This document shows, piece by piece, positions 34,911 to 43,177 of a stretch of 64,000 nt of DNA. The first letter of the stretch is position 1. Every line of letters starts with the position of its first letter. Source of the DNA: Agrobacterium tumefaciens. GTDB lineage: Bacteria > Pseudomonadota > Alphaproteobacteria > Rhizobiales > Rhizobiaceae. The position numbers and the translations under genes are program-made. The stretch covers positions 1 to 64,000 of the forward strand of contig CP048471.1 of assembly GCA_025559845.1 (NCBI GenBank). The letters run 5' to 3'. The notes under the pieces were generated by a model, which was given only the letters and a program-made list of their open reading frames with translations, was not told where the DNA came from and did not search any database.

Positions 34911-35582
34911 TTAGTTGAAGAGATCGCGCGGCCCACCAATTTTTTGCGCAGCGAGAACAGCTTCGACACGATTTCGTACGTCGAGTTTCTGCATCAGGAT
35001 CGTCATATAGTGTTTGACGGTTTTTTCGCTGATATCGAGACTTCTGGCGATTTCCCGATTTGTGTGTCCTCTCACAAGGAAGGAGACAATCTGTTCTTCG
35101 CGGACGCTTAAGCGCCTGTGCTGTATTGCTTTCCTTCTGGCTTCATCAGCCTTCATTGACATTATGACCTTAGTCGCAAAGCCTGGCGTCATATAAGTCT
35201 CACCGTTTCGCGCAGCAATAATTGCATCGTGAAGGTCGGTCGAACTGCTTCCTTTGAGAACGTAACCGGAAACGCCGCAATTGAGAGCCTTGATTGCAGT
35301 CTCGATGCTAGAGGTCGCCGTGAATATTACCACCTTGGTTCCCGGCATTGTCTGGATAATAACTTCTATCGCAGCCATAGAGTCACCGGGCATGCTGAGA
35401 TCCACGACAATCACGTCAGGCGCAAGCTGTTCTGTGAGCTTGATCGCGTCTACAGCATTGTGGCCCTGGCCGACGATCCTCAAATCTTTCTTGTTCGAGT
35501 AAAGGCTAACAAGCCCTTCAAGAAGGATAGGGTGATCGTCAACAAACGCGACGGAAACAGGTGCGCTAACAACTGATGACAT
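34911..35582 (-). CDS. NarL/FixJ-family response regulator
   Basis: The 223-residue protein has a receiver domain (VAFVDDHPILLEGL acidic pocket, VIVVDLSMPGDSM with the phosphoacceptor Asp, VVIFTATSS and GYVLKGSS with the conserved Lys). A LuxR-type helix-turn-helix follows: LSVREEQIVSFLVRGHTNREIARSLDISEKTVKHYMTILMQKL. The start was moved inward to the ATG at 35582 (MSSVVSAPVSVAFVDDHP), which gives the usual length. It is convergent with the sensor kinase gene, with stop codons 44 bp apart, and is its probable partner. Confidence 0.92.
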   Translation of the reverse strand: MSSVVSAPVSVAFVDDHPILLEGLVSLYSNKKDLRIVGQGHNAVDAIKLTEQLAPDVIVVDLSMPGDSMAAIEVIIQTMPGTKVVIFTATSSIETAIKALNCGVSGYVLKGSSSTDLHDAIIAARNGETYMTPGFATKVIMSMKADEARRKAIQHRRLSVREEQIVSFLVRGHTNREIARSLDISEKTVKHYMTILMQKLDVRNRVEAVLAAQKIGGPRDLFN

Positions 35583-35878
35583 TGATTCAGCCTCACAGTT
35601 ACTTGGGCTGGAAAAATACCACAATAGAATCTCTCTAAACAACTCGCTATAAATGAAGATGTTGGACGGTTTATAGGCACTAAAGTATTAGTGATGGATA
35701 ATCATTTGTTATTATATACATAGCCCAGATTAACTGCCGCCTTTGTAAGTTCCTATGATCGCTCATTATTTATCGATTAAAATGCTCAACATTCACTCCT
35801 AAAAATAATCAAGTAAAATTGAATAACCACTAGATTTAAGGGGGTCTTCAACTAGAATTGCCTTGGAAAGGAGGGGCA

Positions 35879-36973
35879 ATGCCGGTTGACGTCTCACAGT
35901 TTTATCGTTCGCTTGATCAGTTTCAGGATGCCGCTGTCGAGCCTGAGCGCTGGCCATTGCTGATGGAAAGTATTTCTGTGGCCAGCGGCGCTGCCGGGGT
36001 GAACATCATGTCGCCTGCTGAGCGTAGCTCTGTCTGTGGCATACTTTTCACCGATAGCCTTGCAAGAATCATGGAGGCGTACCTCCGTGACGAGTGGTAC
36101 ACTCGCGATCACAGGGCACGGTTTATTCCTCTGATGAAGCGCAGAGGCGTCGTTCTTGAGGCAGACATCGCAAGCAGCGAAGATATTCAGTCTCTCGAAT
36201 ATTATAGGTTCATGGCAAGTCACGGCTTCCAACAGACTGCTGTGATTAATTTCACATCAGGCACCGATGACTTTTTCCTGGTCCTTCAGCGTAGGTATGG
36301 CGATGGGGGATTTGAGGATAGGGATCGTGCTCACTTCGTGGCTCTGCAATCGCAACTTCAGACTTCATCCCGCATCATGTCGCTGTTTTCAAATAGTGAA
36401 ATGATTGGACGGTTGGCGGCATTTGAACGCGCGAACGTCCCATGCGTATTTTTTGACCGACAGGGTAGGGTGGTTGCCTCAAATGAGCGTGCCGAACGTC
36501 TGCAATCGGACGGCATTAGAATACTGAATAAAAAACTTGTCGCGTCGTCTCCAAAGGAAACTTCAAATTTCGAAGCCTTGTTGCGCAAGGTTATTCACGC
36601 ACCAGAGCAAGCTTCCGGGGAAGTCCTAGTATTTTCCCGCCCTGCAAATAGACCCATCCTCGCACGGATCGAGCGTGTGCAATCCAATCTCAAGGATGTT
36701 TTTTCCCGCGCGCATATTATGGCGTTGTTCGAAGATTTAGCGGCACCTAATGGTACTGACCCCGATGTTCTGCATCGGCTTTTTGGTCTGACACGTTCGG
36801 AATGCAGAATTGCAGCCCTGCTTCTGCAAGGCTCTGATTTAAAGGCCATCTCGGATGATCTAGGCATTCAATATGAAACAGCGCGCGCGCACTTGAAATC
36901 TATCTTCAGGAAAACCGAGACTGAACGTCAGGCTGAGCTCTGCCTGTTGCTCACACGCGTCCGGTTAGGGTAA
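35879..36973 (+). CDS. LuxR-type transcriptional regulator with unrecognised sensor domain
   Basis: A 364-residue protein. The C-terminal helix-turn-helix is clear: LFGLTRSECRIAALLLQGSDLKAISDDLGIQYETARAHLKSIFRKTET. The N-terminal 280 residues contain no receiver aspartate and no known autoinducer-binding motif. They have an alpha/beta character with VNIMSPAERSSVC, a central PAS-like part (PCVFFDRQGRVVASNERAERL) and FSRPANRPILARIERVQSNL. This layout is common among orphan rhizobial LuxR-like regulators. The ATG at 35879 is supported by AAAGGAGGGG. It is preceded by about 296 bp of AT-rich sequence that probably carries its promoter. Confidence 0.87.
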   Translation: MPVDVSQFYRSLDQFQDAAVEPERWPLLMESISVASGAAGVNIMSPAERSSVCGILFTDSLARIMEAYLRDEWYTRDHRARFIPLMKRRGVVLEADIASSEDIQSLEYYRFMASHGFQQTAVINFTSGTDDFFLVLQRRYGDGGFEDRDRAHFVALQSQLQTSSRIMSLFSNSEMIGRLAAFERANVPCVFFDRQGRVVASNERAERLQSDGIRILNKKLVASSPKETSNFEALLRKVIHAPEQASGEVLVFSRPANRPILARIERVQSNLKDVFSRAHIMALFEDLAAPNGTDPDVLHRLFGLTRSECRIAALLLQGSDLKAISDDLGIQYETARAHLKSIFRKTETERQAELCLLLTRVRLG

Positions 36974-37117
36974 CGCCTAGCGGTTAACGATTAAGAGGAA
37001 AATAGAGTGCTTTCCCCCATATGGGGTATGACGCGGTTTACCTTATCTGGTTTCGTTTGCGAAGTTGTAAGCACAACGACACTGCCGATACGGCTTTGCT
37101 AGGTGAGGAGATATCTG

Positions 37118-37312
37118 ATGAACTCGTTCGTATTCCTTTCAAGCCGTTTTCTTTCACCTCTCGACAATGATCACACGCTTGATCCTTCAGTCAAAGGGTC
37201 TAATACGCATCCGGTAGCCCCGCAGTTCTCAAACCTCGACCCACAGCCATTTCCGCCAGACGCTCATCCCGGCCTTAAGGACGAGATCGACACTGTGTCT
37301 GTAATGAAGTGA
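37118..37312 (+). CDS. Small proline-rich 64-residue protein, unknown
   Basis: The ATG is preceded by AGGTGAGGAG, eight bases away, a strong ribosome site. The product starts MNSFVFLSSRFLSPLDNDHT and is rich in Pro, His and Asp in the second half (NLDPQPFPPDAHPGLKDEID). It lacks Cys and has no signal peptide. It follows the LuxR-type regulator by 145 bp in the same direction. Nothing in it identifies a family. Its strong translation signal makes it more credible than its length alone would. Confidence 0.5.
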   Translation: MNSFVFLSSRFLSPLDNDHTLDPSVKGSNTHPVAPQFSNLDPQPFPPDAHPGLKDEIDTVSVMK

Positions 37313-37725
37313 AGCGCAGTATGCCCACTGCGTTTTTTCAACCCTTTTAAACAATAGCGTTGCGTCAAGCTGGGGGTCACAAACACATTTGCCAGAGGCA
37401 CTGGGAGTCCGCACAATTCGCGGGATACGGATTTCGAATATGTCCTTCCTAGTCGATCGGTCTGCCACCAAAAGATCGAGGCGATTCTAGCCTCGAAAGG
37501 CAATTGGCAAAGTGCGGCGCTGGCAGCAATTTCTTGGCTTTGTGACCTTTAGATTGTCGAGAAAGTTCGCTCGCCGACAATGGCCGTGCGCCGGCTTGAT
37601 GTGACCGTTCTTTTCGCTGTTGGTCTTTACAGCTGGCTTTGCCTGCTGATCCTTGCTGCGTCCGGTTCATGCGCTCGATACGCATGTTGGCTTGGCTCGA
37701 ATTTGCACATAGAATCTCGACCCCC
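37313..37725. other. Intergenic, left edge of the module array
   Basis: About 410 bp with frames on both strands but no recognised product or ribosome site. It ends where similarity to the second parE gene (44.4 kb) begins. Confidence 0.4.
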
Positions 37726-37879
37726 ACGTATGGTGCGCGAGCGCAAGGAGATTTCTCCGCCTGTCAGGATACATCCTTTCAAAGCGCACCTCGTCGTTCA
37801 TCGCATCATGGAGAACGGAAGCATACTCGTAATCCGTATCAGGCATGGCCATGAGGATTGGGGAGGCGATCCCCTATGA
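37726..37879 (+). pseudogene. Truncated ParE toxin, 3' fragment
   Basis: The last 49 codons (from VRERKEISPPVRIHPFKAHL to HGHEDWGGDPL) are nearly identical to the C-terminus of the intact ParE at 44258-44551. DNA similarity continues past the stop codon through the boundary motif. The 5' half of parE and the parD antitoxin are missing. This is a decayed copy of the same module, consistent with duplication within the array. Confidence 0.87.
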
Positions 37880-37916
37880 TTAATACCTTCGTCACCCTCA
37901 TTACGTGTCTGTCGTC

Positions 37917-37941
37917 GGTTCACGCTTCATCCAGAGCTCAA
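37917..37941 (+). repeat. Array boundary motif, copy 1
   Basis: GGTTC ACGCTT CA TCCAGAGCTCAA, 38 bp after the truncated parE stop. It matches the copy at 44590 including flanks. Confidence 0.75.
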
Positions 37942-38030
37942 AAGAGCCATCCGCAGATAATGGCGGCGCAAATTTTACCTAGAAAGCGTCATTCAATTGC
38001 ATTGCTATCCGGTTGAATCTGGAGATAGCC

Positions 38031-38339
38031 ATGGCCGCCAACGCACTCGTCCAAACACGTATTGATGCCGAGGTTCGGGATCGTGCTTCTGCCGTGCTTG
38101 AAAGCATGGGCCTCACGGTATCTGATGCGGTTCGTATCCTGCTCACCCGGACTGCTAATGAGGGGGCTTTGCCCCTTGAACTTCTTTCGAGCAGTGAAGC
38201 GCATGACGCCTGGTTTCGGACCAAGGTGCTCGAAGCATTGAACGATACTCGGCTCGATTTATCAGACGAGGAAGTTGAGGCTCATTTTTCCGAACGTCGA
38301 GCAGCAGCACGTCTTAAAGCTGGTGTGCCCAAATCGTGA
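38031..38339 (+). CDS. RelB/DinJ-family antitoxin
   Basis: A 102-residue protein starting MAANALVQTRIDAEVRDRAS, then LESMGLTVSDAVRILLTRTANEGALPLEL, the ribbon-helix-helix pattern of DinJ/RelB antitoxins. The C-terminal half (RLDLSDEEVEAHFSERRAAAR) is the expected toxin-binding region. ATG at 38031 follows GGAGATAG. The stop overlaps the GTG start of the RelE gene (GTGA). The antitoxin neutralises the RelE/YafQ-like toxin and autorepresses the operon in known systems. The partner toxin here is frameshifted. Confidence 0.9.
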   Translation: MAANALVQTRIDAEVRDRASAVLESMGLTVSDAVRILLTRTANEGALPLELLSSSEAHDAWFRTKVLEALNDTRLDLSDEEVEAHFSERRAAARLKAGVPKS

Positions 38340-38628
38340 AACTTATTTGGTCTGCATTTGCGTTATCGGATCGCGACGCCATCTTTACGTACATTGAGGC
38401 AGATCATCCCGCCGCCGCCGTTCTGATCGATGAGCGGATTGTCGCTGCTACCCGTCGTTTACTCGATTTTCCTGCCAGTGGGCGCGTGGGCAGAATTGCT
38501 GGCACACGCGAACTCGTCATCAACGGTACGCCCTACTCGCTGCATATACCATTACTGAAACGACAGTTCGAATTCTTCGTGTGCTTCATGGCTCGCAAGA
38601 ATGGCCAGAACATATGCCGCCAAAATAA
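38336..38628 (+). pseudogene. RelE/ParE-family toxin, frameshifted
   Basis: The GTG start overlaps the antitoxin stop. The product begins MKLIWSAFALSDRDAIFTYI and continues through GRVGRIAGTRELVINGTPYSL, typical of this toxin family. After that the frame changes: the expected C-terminus (TETTVRILRVLHGSQEWPEH, then MPPK and stop at 38626) is in the next frame. A single missing base near 38543 explains this. Without correction the protein ends in 35 unrelated residues, so the toxin is probably inactive. Confidence 0.8.
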
Positions 38629-38652
38629 TCGACCCACTCTCTCGGAGCCGGT

Positions 38653-38677
38653 GGTTCGATTCCTATCAAGAGCTTAA
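38653..38677 (+). repeat. Array boundary motif, copy 2
   Basis: GGTTC GATTCC TA TCAAGAGCTTAA, a full match to the consensus, 25 bp after the relE stop. Confidence 0.85.
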
Positions 38678-38738
38678 TGGGAACGATGATTCAGGCGTAC
38701 AGATTTCACGTATATTGATTATCGCAGTATCTCGCTAT

Positions 38739-38756
38739 ATGACTATATATGGTCAT
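38739..38756. promoter_or_regulatory. Imperfect palindrome upstream of phd, candidate operator
   Basis: ATGAC and GTCAT arms surround TATATATG (ATGACTATATATGGTCAT), ending 15 bp upstream of the antitoxin ATG. Autoregulation by the antitoxin-toxin complex is usual for this family. Confidence 0.55.
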
Positions 38757-38771
38757 TGTTCTGGAGGTCAG

Positions 38772-39023
38772 ATGTCAAGCATTAGTGTTGCCGAGGCAAA
38801 AGCCAGATTTGCTGGCCTCGTGGATGAAGCGGCGAAGGGTGAGTTTGTTACGATCACGAGGCACGGAAAACCCGCTGCTGTGATCGTGAGTGTGGAAGCT
38901 GCAGAGGTCGCTAAGAAAGCACTGAAGAGGCCTCGTGCAAACTTTGGTGATTTCTTGTTGACCTTTCCGGGTGGAGCAGATTTCGAGCGTGATCATTCCG
39001 AAATGCGCGATGTAGATCTGTGA
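38772..39023 (+). CDS. Phd/YefM-family antitoxin
   Basis: An 83-residue antitoxin. MSSISVAEAKARFAGLVDEA, followed by GEFVTITRHGKPAAVIVS, is the Phd DNA-binding domain, and the C-terminal segment (ANFGDFLLTFPGGADFERDH) is the toxin-wrapping region of VapC partners. GGAGGT lies four bases before the ATG. The stop overlaps the VapC GTG start (GTGA). A palindrome just upstream probably serves autoregulation. Confidence 0.92.
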   Translation: MSSISVAEAKARFAGLVDEAAKGEFVTITRHGKPAAVIVSVEAAEVAKKALKRPRANFGDFLLTFPGGADFERDHSEMRDVDL

Positions 39024-39478
39024 ACGGTTATCTGCTCAATACGAATATCATCAGCAAATTTGCGCCTGATAAGGTCTCTCCCTCAGCTGAAGTTCGCGAG
39101 TGGTTTCACCAACAAGGCATGGCGGACGCGCTGTTCTTGTCCGCAATGACAGTTGCTGAGATTGAAAGGGGTCTAAGATCGCTTCATCGCCGTGGTGGTT
39201 TTGAAAGAGCGAAACGCCTTTCTCTCTGGCTGGATTTTATTACTAGCACCTTTGATGATCGTATCTTGCCGATGGATACTGTTGTCGCTCGCATCGCTGG
39301 ATCTATGGAGAATGAAGCCAAAGGAAGAGGCCAGAACCCGGGCCTTGGCGATATCATCATTGCTGCGACAGCTCGAGCATACGATCTGACGGTAATTAGC
39401 GAGAATATGCGGCACTTCGAACCTTTGAACGTCGCTGTAGATTTCCCGGTTTTCTTCAAGACGGATCAATCGAGCTAG
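39020..39478 (+). CDS. VapC-family PIN-domain toxin with changed first catalytic residue
   Basis: A 152-residue PIN protein with GTG start. Family blocks are LFLSAMTVAEIERGLRSLHRRG (second acidic residue), FDDRILPMDTVVARIAGSM, and GLGDIIIAATARAYDLTVISENMRHFEPL (third and fourth acidic region). The N-terminal active-site motif reads LLNTNIIS instead of LLDTNIIS, so the first metal-binding Asp is Asn. If the family's metal-dependent RNase mechanism applies, activity should be reduced or absent. The boundary motif follows the stop codon at 39505. Confidence 0.9.
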   Translation: MNGYLLNTNIISKFAPDKVSPSAEVREWFHQQGMADALFLSAMTVAEIERGLRSLHRRGGFERAKRLSLWLDFITSTFDDRILPMDTVVARIAGSMENEAKGRGQNPGLGDIIIAATARAYDLTVISENMRHFEPLNVAVDFPVFFKTDQSS

Positions 39479-39504
39479 AGAAATCTCTGAAACTGCGGTT
39501 CGGA

Positions 39505-39529
39505 GGTTCGATCCAGCTTAAGAGAGTTT
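39505..39529 (+). repeat. Array boundary motif, weak copy 3
   Basis: GGTTC GATCCA GC TTAAGAGAG: the left half matches well, the right half partly. It lies 27 bp after vapC, the position expected for a copy. Confidence 0.5.
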
Positions 39530-39538
39530 CTAAGGAAT

Positions 39539-39691
39539 ATGCGTCACCATGAGACCGTTCACGTAGACCAGCCTGTATTCCTTGGAAAGTGGCAATTTGG
39601 ATGGGAGTGGGTCGGGGTTGACGCTAAGCCAGTGGAAATGCTCGCCGACCGGCTATATCTACAGGGAGAGCCAGGTATGAGGCGGAAATGA
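39539..39691 (+). CDS. Hypothetical 50-residue protein upstream of MNT gene
   Basis: The frame starts at ATG with TAAGGAAT in front and encodes MRHHETVHVDQPVFLGKWQF, then GWEWVGVDAKPVEMLADRLY and a short tail. Its stop codon overlaps the MNT start (ATGA), which argues for co-translation. No family recognised; it could be the tail of a lost upstream gene. Confidence 0.4.
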   Translation: MRHHETVHVDQPVFLGKWQFGWEWVGVDAKPVEMLADRLYLQGEPGMRRK

Positions 39692-40046
39692 GTGTCGTTG
39701 CTGCAAGTTTTGGTGGTCGTATTGCATCTCCCGGCGGGTATCCGGAGTTGGAGACGCTGCTTGCCCGTATCAGAGCGGCATATAACCCGATCGACGTGAT
39801 CCTATATGGCAGCCGCGCCCGCGGAGAGGCGACAAGCCAGAGCGACTGGGATTTGAAAGTGATCGTTTCCGACGAAGCTCCAGAGCGCTTTTTTCGCCAA
39901 TGTCTGGTTGGCGACTTCAGGAAGGTTCTGGCGTTTATGCCGATGTCTCCTGTATCAGGCTTTCGGATTTCCAGGCTGATCTAAGCGTGGCAAACTCGGC
40001 ATCTAACCATATTGTGGCAGACGGCATCGTGATTGATGTGCGCTGA
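39688..40046 (+). pseudogene. MNT-type nucleotidyltransferase (antitoxin), frameshifted
   Basis: ELETLLARIRAAYNPIDVIL, then YGSRARGEATSQSDWDLKVI, is the minimal nucleotidyltransferase active site (GSRARGE...SDWD), as in MNT antitoxins that AMPylate HEPN toxins. After about residue 75 the expected sequence (SGVYADVSCIRLSDFQADLS, then VANSASNHIVADGIVIDVR and stop at 40044) lies in the next frame, indicating a one-base change around 39920. Uncorrected, the protein ends at 39984. The corrected stop overlaps the HEPN start, as in intact modules. Confidence 0.75.
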
Positions 40047-40512
40047 TCTCCACATCGCAAATTCTCTTCGGCTAGCGCATGAAGATTTGGTGGCTGCGCA
40101 GGCCCTATCGGCAATCGACAACCGAAACGACGTCTTCCATCTACAGCAGGCTGCTGAGGAAAATTCTTCTCGCGCTCCTCAATTCGAAAACATCAAGGCA
40201 GAGCGTAGAGATTCGCATCGCCTTGACGTCCTGCGAGACCTCTTGCCGGAAGACAATACTTTCAAGGTGAAATTTTCACCAATCACGTTCCTTGCCGTCT
40301 ATGCAACGACCTACCGTTACCGAAAGGATGCTGGTCGTTTGCCTCAGAGAGGCGAGAAGGATGAAATCGAAGTTGCCGCGAAGATACTGCAGGTAATTTT
40401 GGCGGACGCAGCCGCTCACTTCGGCGTAGCGTTGACCGATTCTGATCGAATTCCAGCAAAACGAATTACACCACATTTCATATCCTCAAGCCGGCGTTCC
40501 GATGTCGGATAG
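40036..40512 (+). CDS. HEPN-domain protein, partner of MNT nucleotidyltransferase
   Basis: ADLHIANSLRLAHEDLVAAQ, RDSHRLDVLRDLLPEDN and FLAVYATTYRYRKDAGRLPQ match the HEPN family paired with MNT. HEPN toxins are RNases, and the MNT partner inactivates them by adenylylation. The segment EENSSRAPQF replaces the usual hydrophobic helix; the next frame reads KILLALLNS there, pointing to two compensating frameshifts. The last 15-20 residues run into sequence overlapping the recombinase remnant on the other strand, so the natural C-terminus may be near 40465. Confidence 0.65.
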   Translation: MCADLHIANSLRLAHEDLVAAQALSAIDNRNDVFHLQQAAEENSSRAPQFENIKAERRDSHRLDVLRDLLPEDNTFKVKFSPITFLAVYATTYRYRKDAGRLPQRGEKDEIEVAAKILQVILADAAAHFGVALTDSDRIPAKRITPHFISSSRRSDVG

Positions 40513-41725
40513 TGTCCGCGCGGGCAGACGCGTAGCTGGCGAAGGTTCTTTTGTCTGAGCCCAAGGTGCAGGCCAAGCCGAAGCAACAGGAATGCTCTGA
40601 CGGCTTCGGCGGCAGGTCGTGGGTATCTGTTCTCGTCCGGCATACGTTTCACGATCTCGTCCGTGATTTTGCGATATTCCGCTAATGGACTGTCCGCTTC
40701 AAGTACATACATGATCGGTTCAAATGGATCGCGATGCACACGCATCACTCGCTGGATCTCCTTGGAACGGTTCGCGGCATGTCGGTGAAACGCATCACAG
40801 GCACCATGCCAGTCGCGAGCCGCGAAGTCGATTTCTTCCTGCTCAATCAAGCCCACGATGGGCCTGACGTTCTTAAGCAGTTCCGGGTGTTGCCGGATCC
40901 AGCCGACATCCGCGCGAGATAGGGCTTGGGCGACCATCAGCATGTCTTCTTCCCATTTGGTGTAAAAGCCACGTCGTTGTTCCCGCCACTGCAGATACCA
41001 GTCCCAGACGCCAGGGAAGATGAGGAGGCCAAAGCTTAACTGGCTAAGCGGTACGCCACAGTCCTTCACGACGCTGCTTGGGAAAGCTGCTAGTGCGCGC
41101 CCTGGCCCCAGGATAGCAGCGTCTTGTTGTCAAAGGTCTCATTCAGATGAACGACGGCGCGATAGAGCTGCCAGTAGGTGTCGCCGAACCGCCGCATATG
41201 ATAGATCAATGCGTCCTGAAAGCTCACCGGATCTTCAGTCGCTTCAAATAGTGTGTCTGGGAACGGGCTGATCGGTTTTGGCGCAGGGCCGCGCTGTGTC
41301 GATGCGGACCGGGCAAAGGTGCCGTCGGTCGCCGCGCGTTGCGGCTTTCCGGTCGAGGATGCGGAAGCCGCTTTCTTGGCGGGAACGATTTTGGTCGGGC
41401 GGGCCTTTGACTTTGGTGGCCGTCGCTCTTCGGCTGCCGGTGGTGCGCCGAGCCATCGGATGATGGCATCCAGAGCAGGCCGGAGCTGCTTTTTCAGTCC
41501 TACCGTCAACTCGGCTTCGATCCCACACGCCTGACCGATAGTCGTCCAGTCGATATGGCCGTTCAGAAGCGGTGGCGATTTTCGGTAGACAATCAAACTG
41601 GCCAGATAAGGCCGTATATTTTCCAACACTCGCCTGGATGCGATCGGAGCGATACGAAGCTCGCAGAATTCCGAAATTTTTCGCTGAAAATGACGTGATG
41701 AAAGGTCGTGTTTGGTCATGCTCAT
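40463..41725 (-). pseudogene. Tyrosine recombinase remnant, N-terminal and middle parts
   Basis: Two frames on the minus strand belong to one large recombinase-like protein. The first (41725-41090) starts MSMTKHDLSSRHFQRKISEF and ends at TLLSWGQGAH. The second (from 41069) contains LSFGLLIFPGVWDWYLQWRE, ADSPLAEYRKITDEIVKRMP and the Arg-I region of the catalytic domain, AFLLLRLGLHLGLRQKNL. The segment joining them is missing or shortened, and the C-terminal part with the His and Tyr residues is absent beyond about 40463. A matching C-terminal piece lies at 56415-56699. The remnant sits inside the module array and could derive from the enzyme that moved its modules, but that is speculative. Confidence 0.72.
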
Positions 41726-41878
41726 TCCGTTTCTCTCGACACCGATGCCGAGGGCGAGCGGAAATAGGGGGCGCCCGTTAACAAAATATGTTTAGGGCAA
41801 GACGTTTAACGTCGATCGCTGCGTCTTGAATGGAGAGCCGCAGCCTGTGGTGCTGAGCGATAGACGGACTTGCAATAG

Positions 41879-41928
41879 CTCATATATGGCAATAATTATG
41901 AGTTATAGAGATGGATCCTATAACTCAT
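41879..41928. promoter_or_regulatory. Operator-like repeats overlapping the fic start codon
   Basis: ATGAGTTATAG (41898-41908) and CTATAACTCAT (41918-41928) are perfect 11-bp inverted arms around nine bases, and the second arm runs into the fic ATG. A further half-site CTCATA at 41879-41884 pairs with TATGAG at 41897. It is a likely binding site for the winged-helix domain of the Fic protein itself, and the transcript would fold over the start codon. Confidence 0.7.
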
Positions 41929-43033
41929 GAAATGGAACTGGCAAAACACGGATTGGCCAAACTTCAGGTACGACACCGCAAGGATGGTACCGTTGGAGCA
42001 GAGATTCTTGCAGTCCGCCGGCGAGGTTATCGGTGCTATCCGGCATTTCAACGAGGACGACAGCAACCAACTTCGTATTGAGTTGCTGAGCGACGAAGCG
42101 GTCAAGACCTCAGAGATTGAGGGGGAATATCTCGACCGCGTGAGCGTCCAGTCGTCACTCCGCCGACAGTTCGGGCTAAACACTGATGACAGACAGATCC
42201 GCCCCCAGGAGCGGGGGATCGCCGAGATGATGGCGGATGTCTATCGAAGTTGGCATAGGCCACTGCGTCATGAGGGCCTGTTGCACTGGCATTCAATGCT
42301 GATGGCCGGAAACCGATATATTGAAACGGTTGGTGCTTACCGCACACATGAAGACGCCATGCAGATCGTGTCAGGTCGACTGGATAAGCCGACAATCCAC
42401 TTTGAGGCTCCCCCGTCTCGCCAGGTTACCGATGAGATGGAGACTTTCATCGCATGGTTCAATCAATCCGGGCCAAGTGGTCAAGCGTCGCTTCAAGCTT
42501 TAACGCGCGCAGCCGTAGGCCATCTTTATTTTGAAAGCATACATCCATTTGAGGATGGCAACGGCCGAATTGGGCGCGCGCTGGCTGAGAAATCCCTGTC
42601 GCAAAACATAGGGCAGCCAAGTCTCATTTCACTCGCTTTCACAATCGAGAAGAGCCGGAAGGCCTACTACTCCGAGCTTGAGCGGCACCAGCGCACGCTT
42701 GATATCACCGACTGGATCATTTTCTTTTCAGAAACGATCCTGGATGCTCAACGGGCGACGCTTGAGCGCATAGATTTCTTTATTCAGAAAGCAAAGTTCT
42801 ATGATCGCTTTCGAGGCCAGTTGAACAAGCGGCAGGAAAAGGTAGTTGCGCGTATCTTCAAGGAAGGCACGGCAGGCTTCAAGGGGGGGCTAAGTGCCGA
42901 AAACTACATTTCAATCACAGATACATCTCGCGCTACAGCAACACGCGACCTTCAGCAGCTTGTGGAGATTGGTGCACTGACGCGTACGGGCGAACGTCGG
43001 CATACCCGGTACTCTCTGTCACTACAGAAATAA
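41927..43033 (+). CDS. fic: Fic-family AMP transferase with C-terminal winged helix
   Basis: The 368-residue protein has the catalytic Fic motif HPFEDGNGRIGR at about residues 205-216. The N-terminal inhibitory motif is TSEIEGE near residue 65, of the class II type in which the glutamate blocks ATP binding. The last 60 residues (LSAENYISITDTSRATATRD, then LQQLVEIGALTRTGERRHTRYSL) form a winged-helix DNA-binding domain. Fic enzymes transfer AMP from ATP to target proteins. The built-in inhibitory helix removes the need for a separate antitoxin. Strong inverted repeats over the start codon suggest autoregulation. Confidence 0.93.
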   Translation: MKWNWQNTDWPNFRYDTARMVPLEQRFLQSAGEVIGAIRHFNEDDSNQLRIELLSDEAVKTSEIEGEYLDRVSVQSSLRRQFGLNTDDRQIRPQERGIAEMMADVYRSWHRPLRHEGLLHWHSMLMAGNRYIETVGAYRTHEDAMQIVSGRLDKPTIHFEAPPSRQVTDEMETFIAWFNQSGPSGQASLQALTRAAVGHLYFESIHPFEDGNGRIGRALAEKSLSQNIGQPSLISLAFTIEKSRKAYYSELERHQRTLDITDWIIFFSETILDAQRATLERIDFFIQKAKFYDRFRGQLNKRQEKVVARIFKEGTAGFKGGLSAENYISITDTSRATATRDLQQLVEIGALTRTGERRHTRYSLSLQK

Positions 43034-43066
43034 ATTGCTGCGATGCAAATGAACTAGGTGAAGGGC

Positions 43067-43091
43067 TGTTCGATTCCGCTCAACAGCAAGA
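43067..43091 (+). repeat. Array boundary motif, copy 4
   Basis: TGTTC GATTCC GC TCAACAGCAAGA, 33 bp after the fic stop codon; one mismatch in the TCAAGAGC core. Confidence 0.65.
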
Positions 43092-43177
43092 CGATTGCTC
43101 TCCGCTGATCTGCAAGATGACGCTAAAAGCAACCATTCCCTTGGTGTTTCGCTTCAAGCCACCGCAGCGTGATTTGA

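Noticed and set aside
40463..40512. Boundary motif near the HEPN end (TTTCATATCC TCAAG)
   Set aside because: Spacing is two bases short and the bases are explained by recombinase codons on the other strand.
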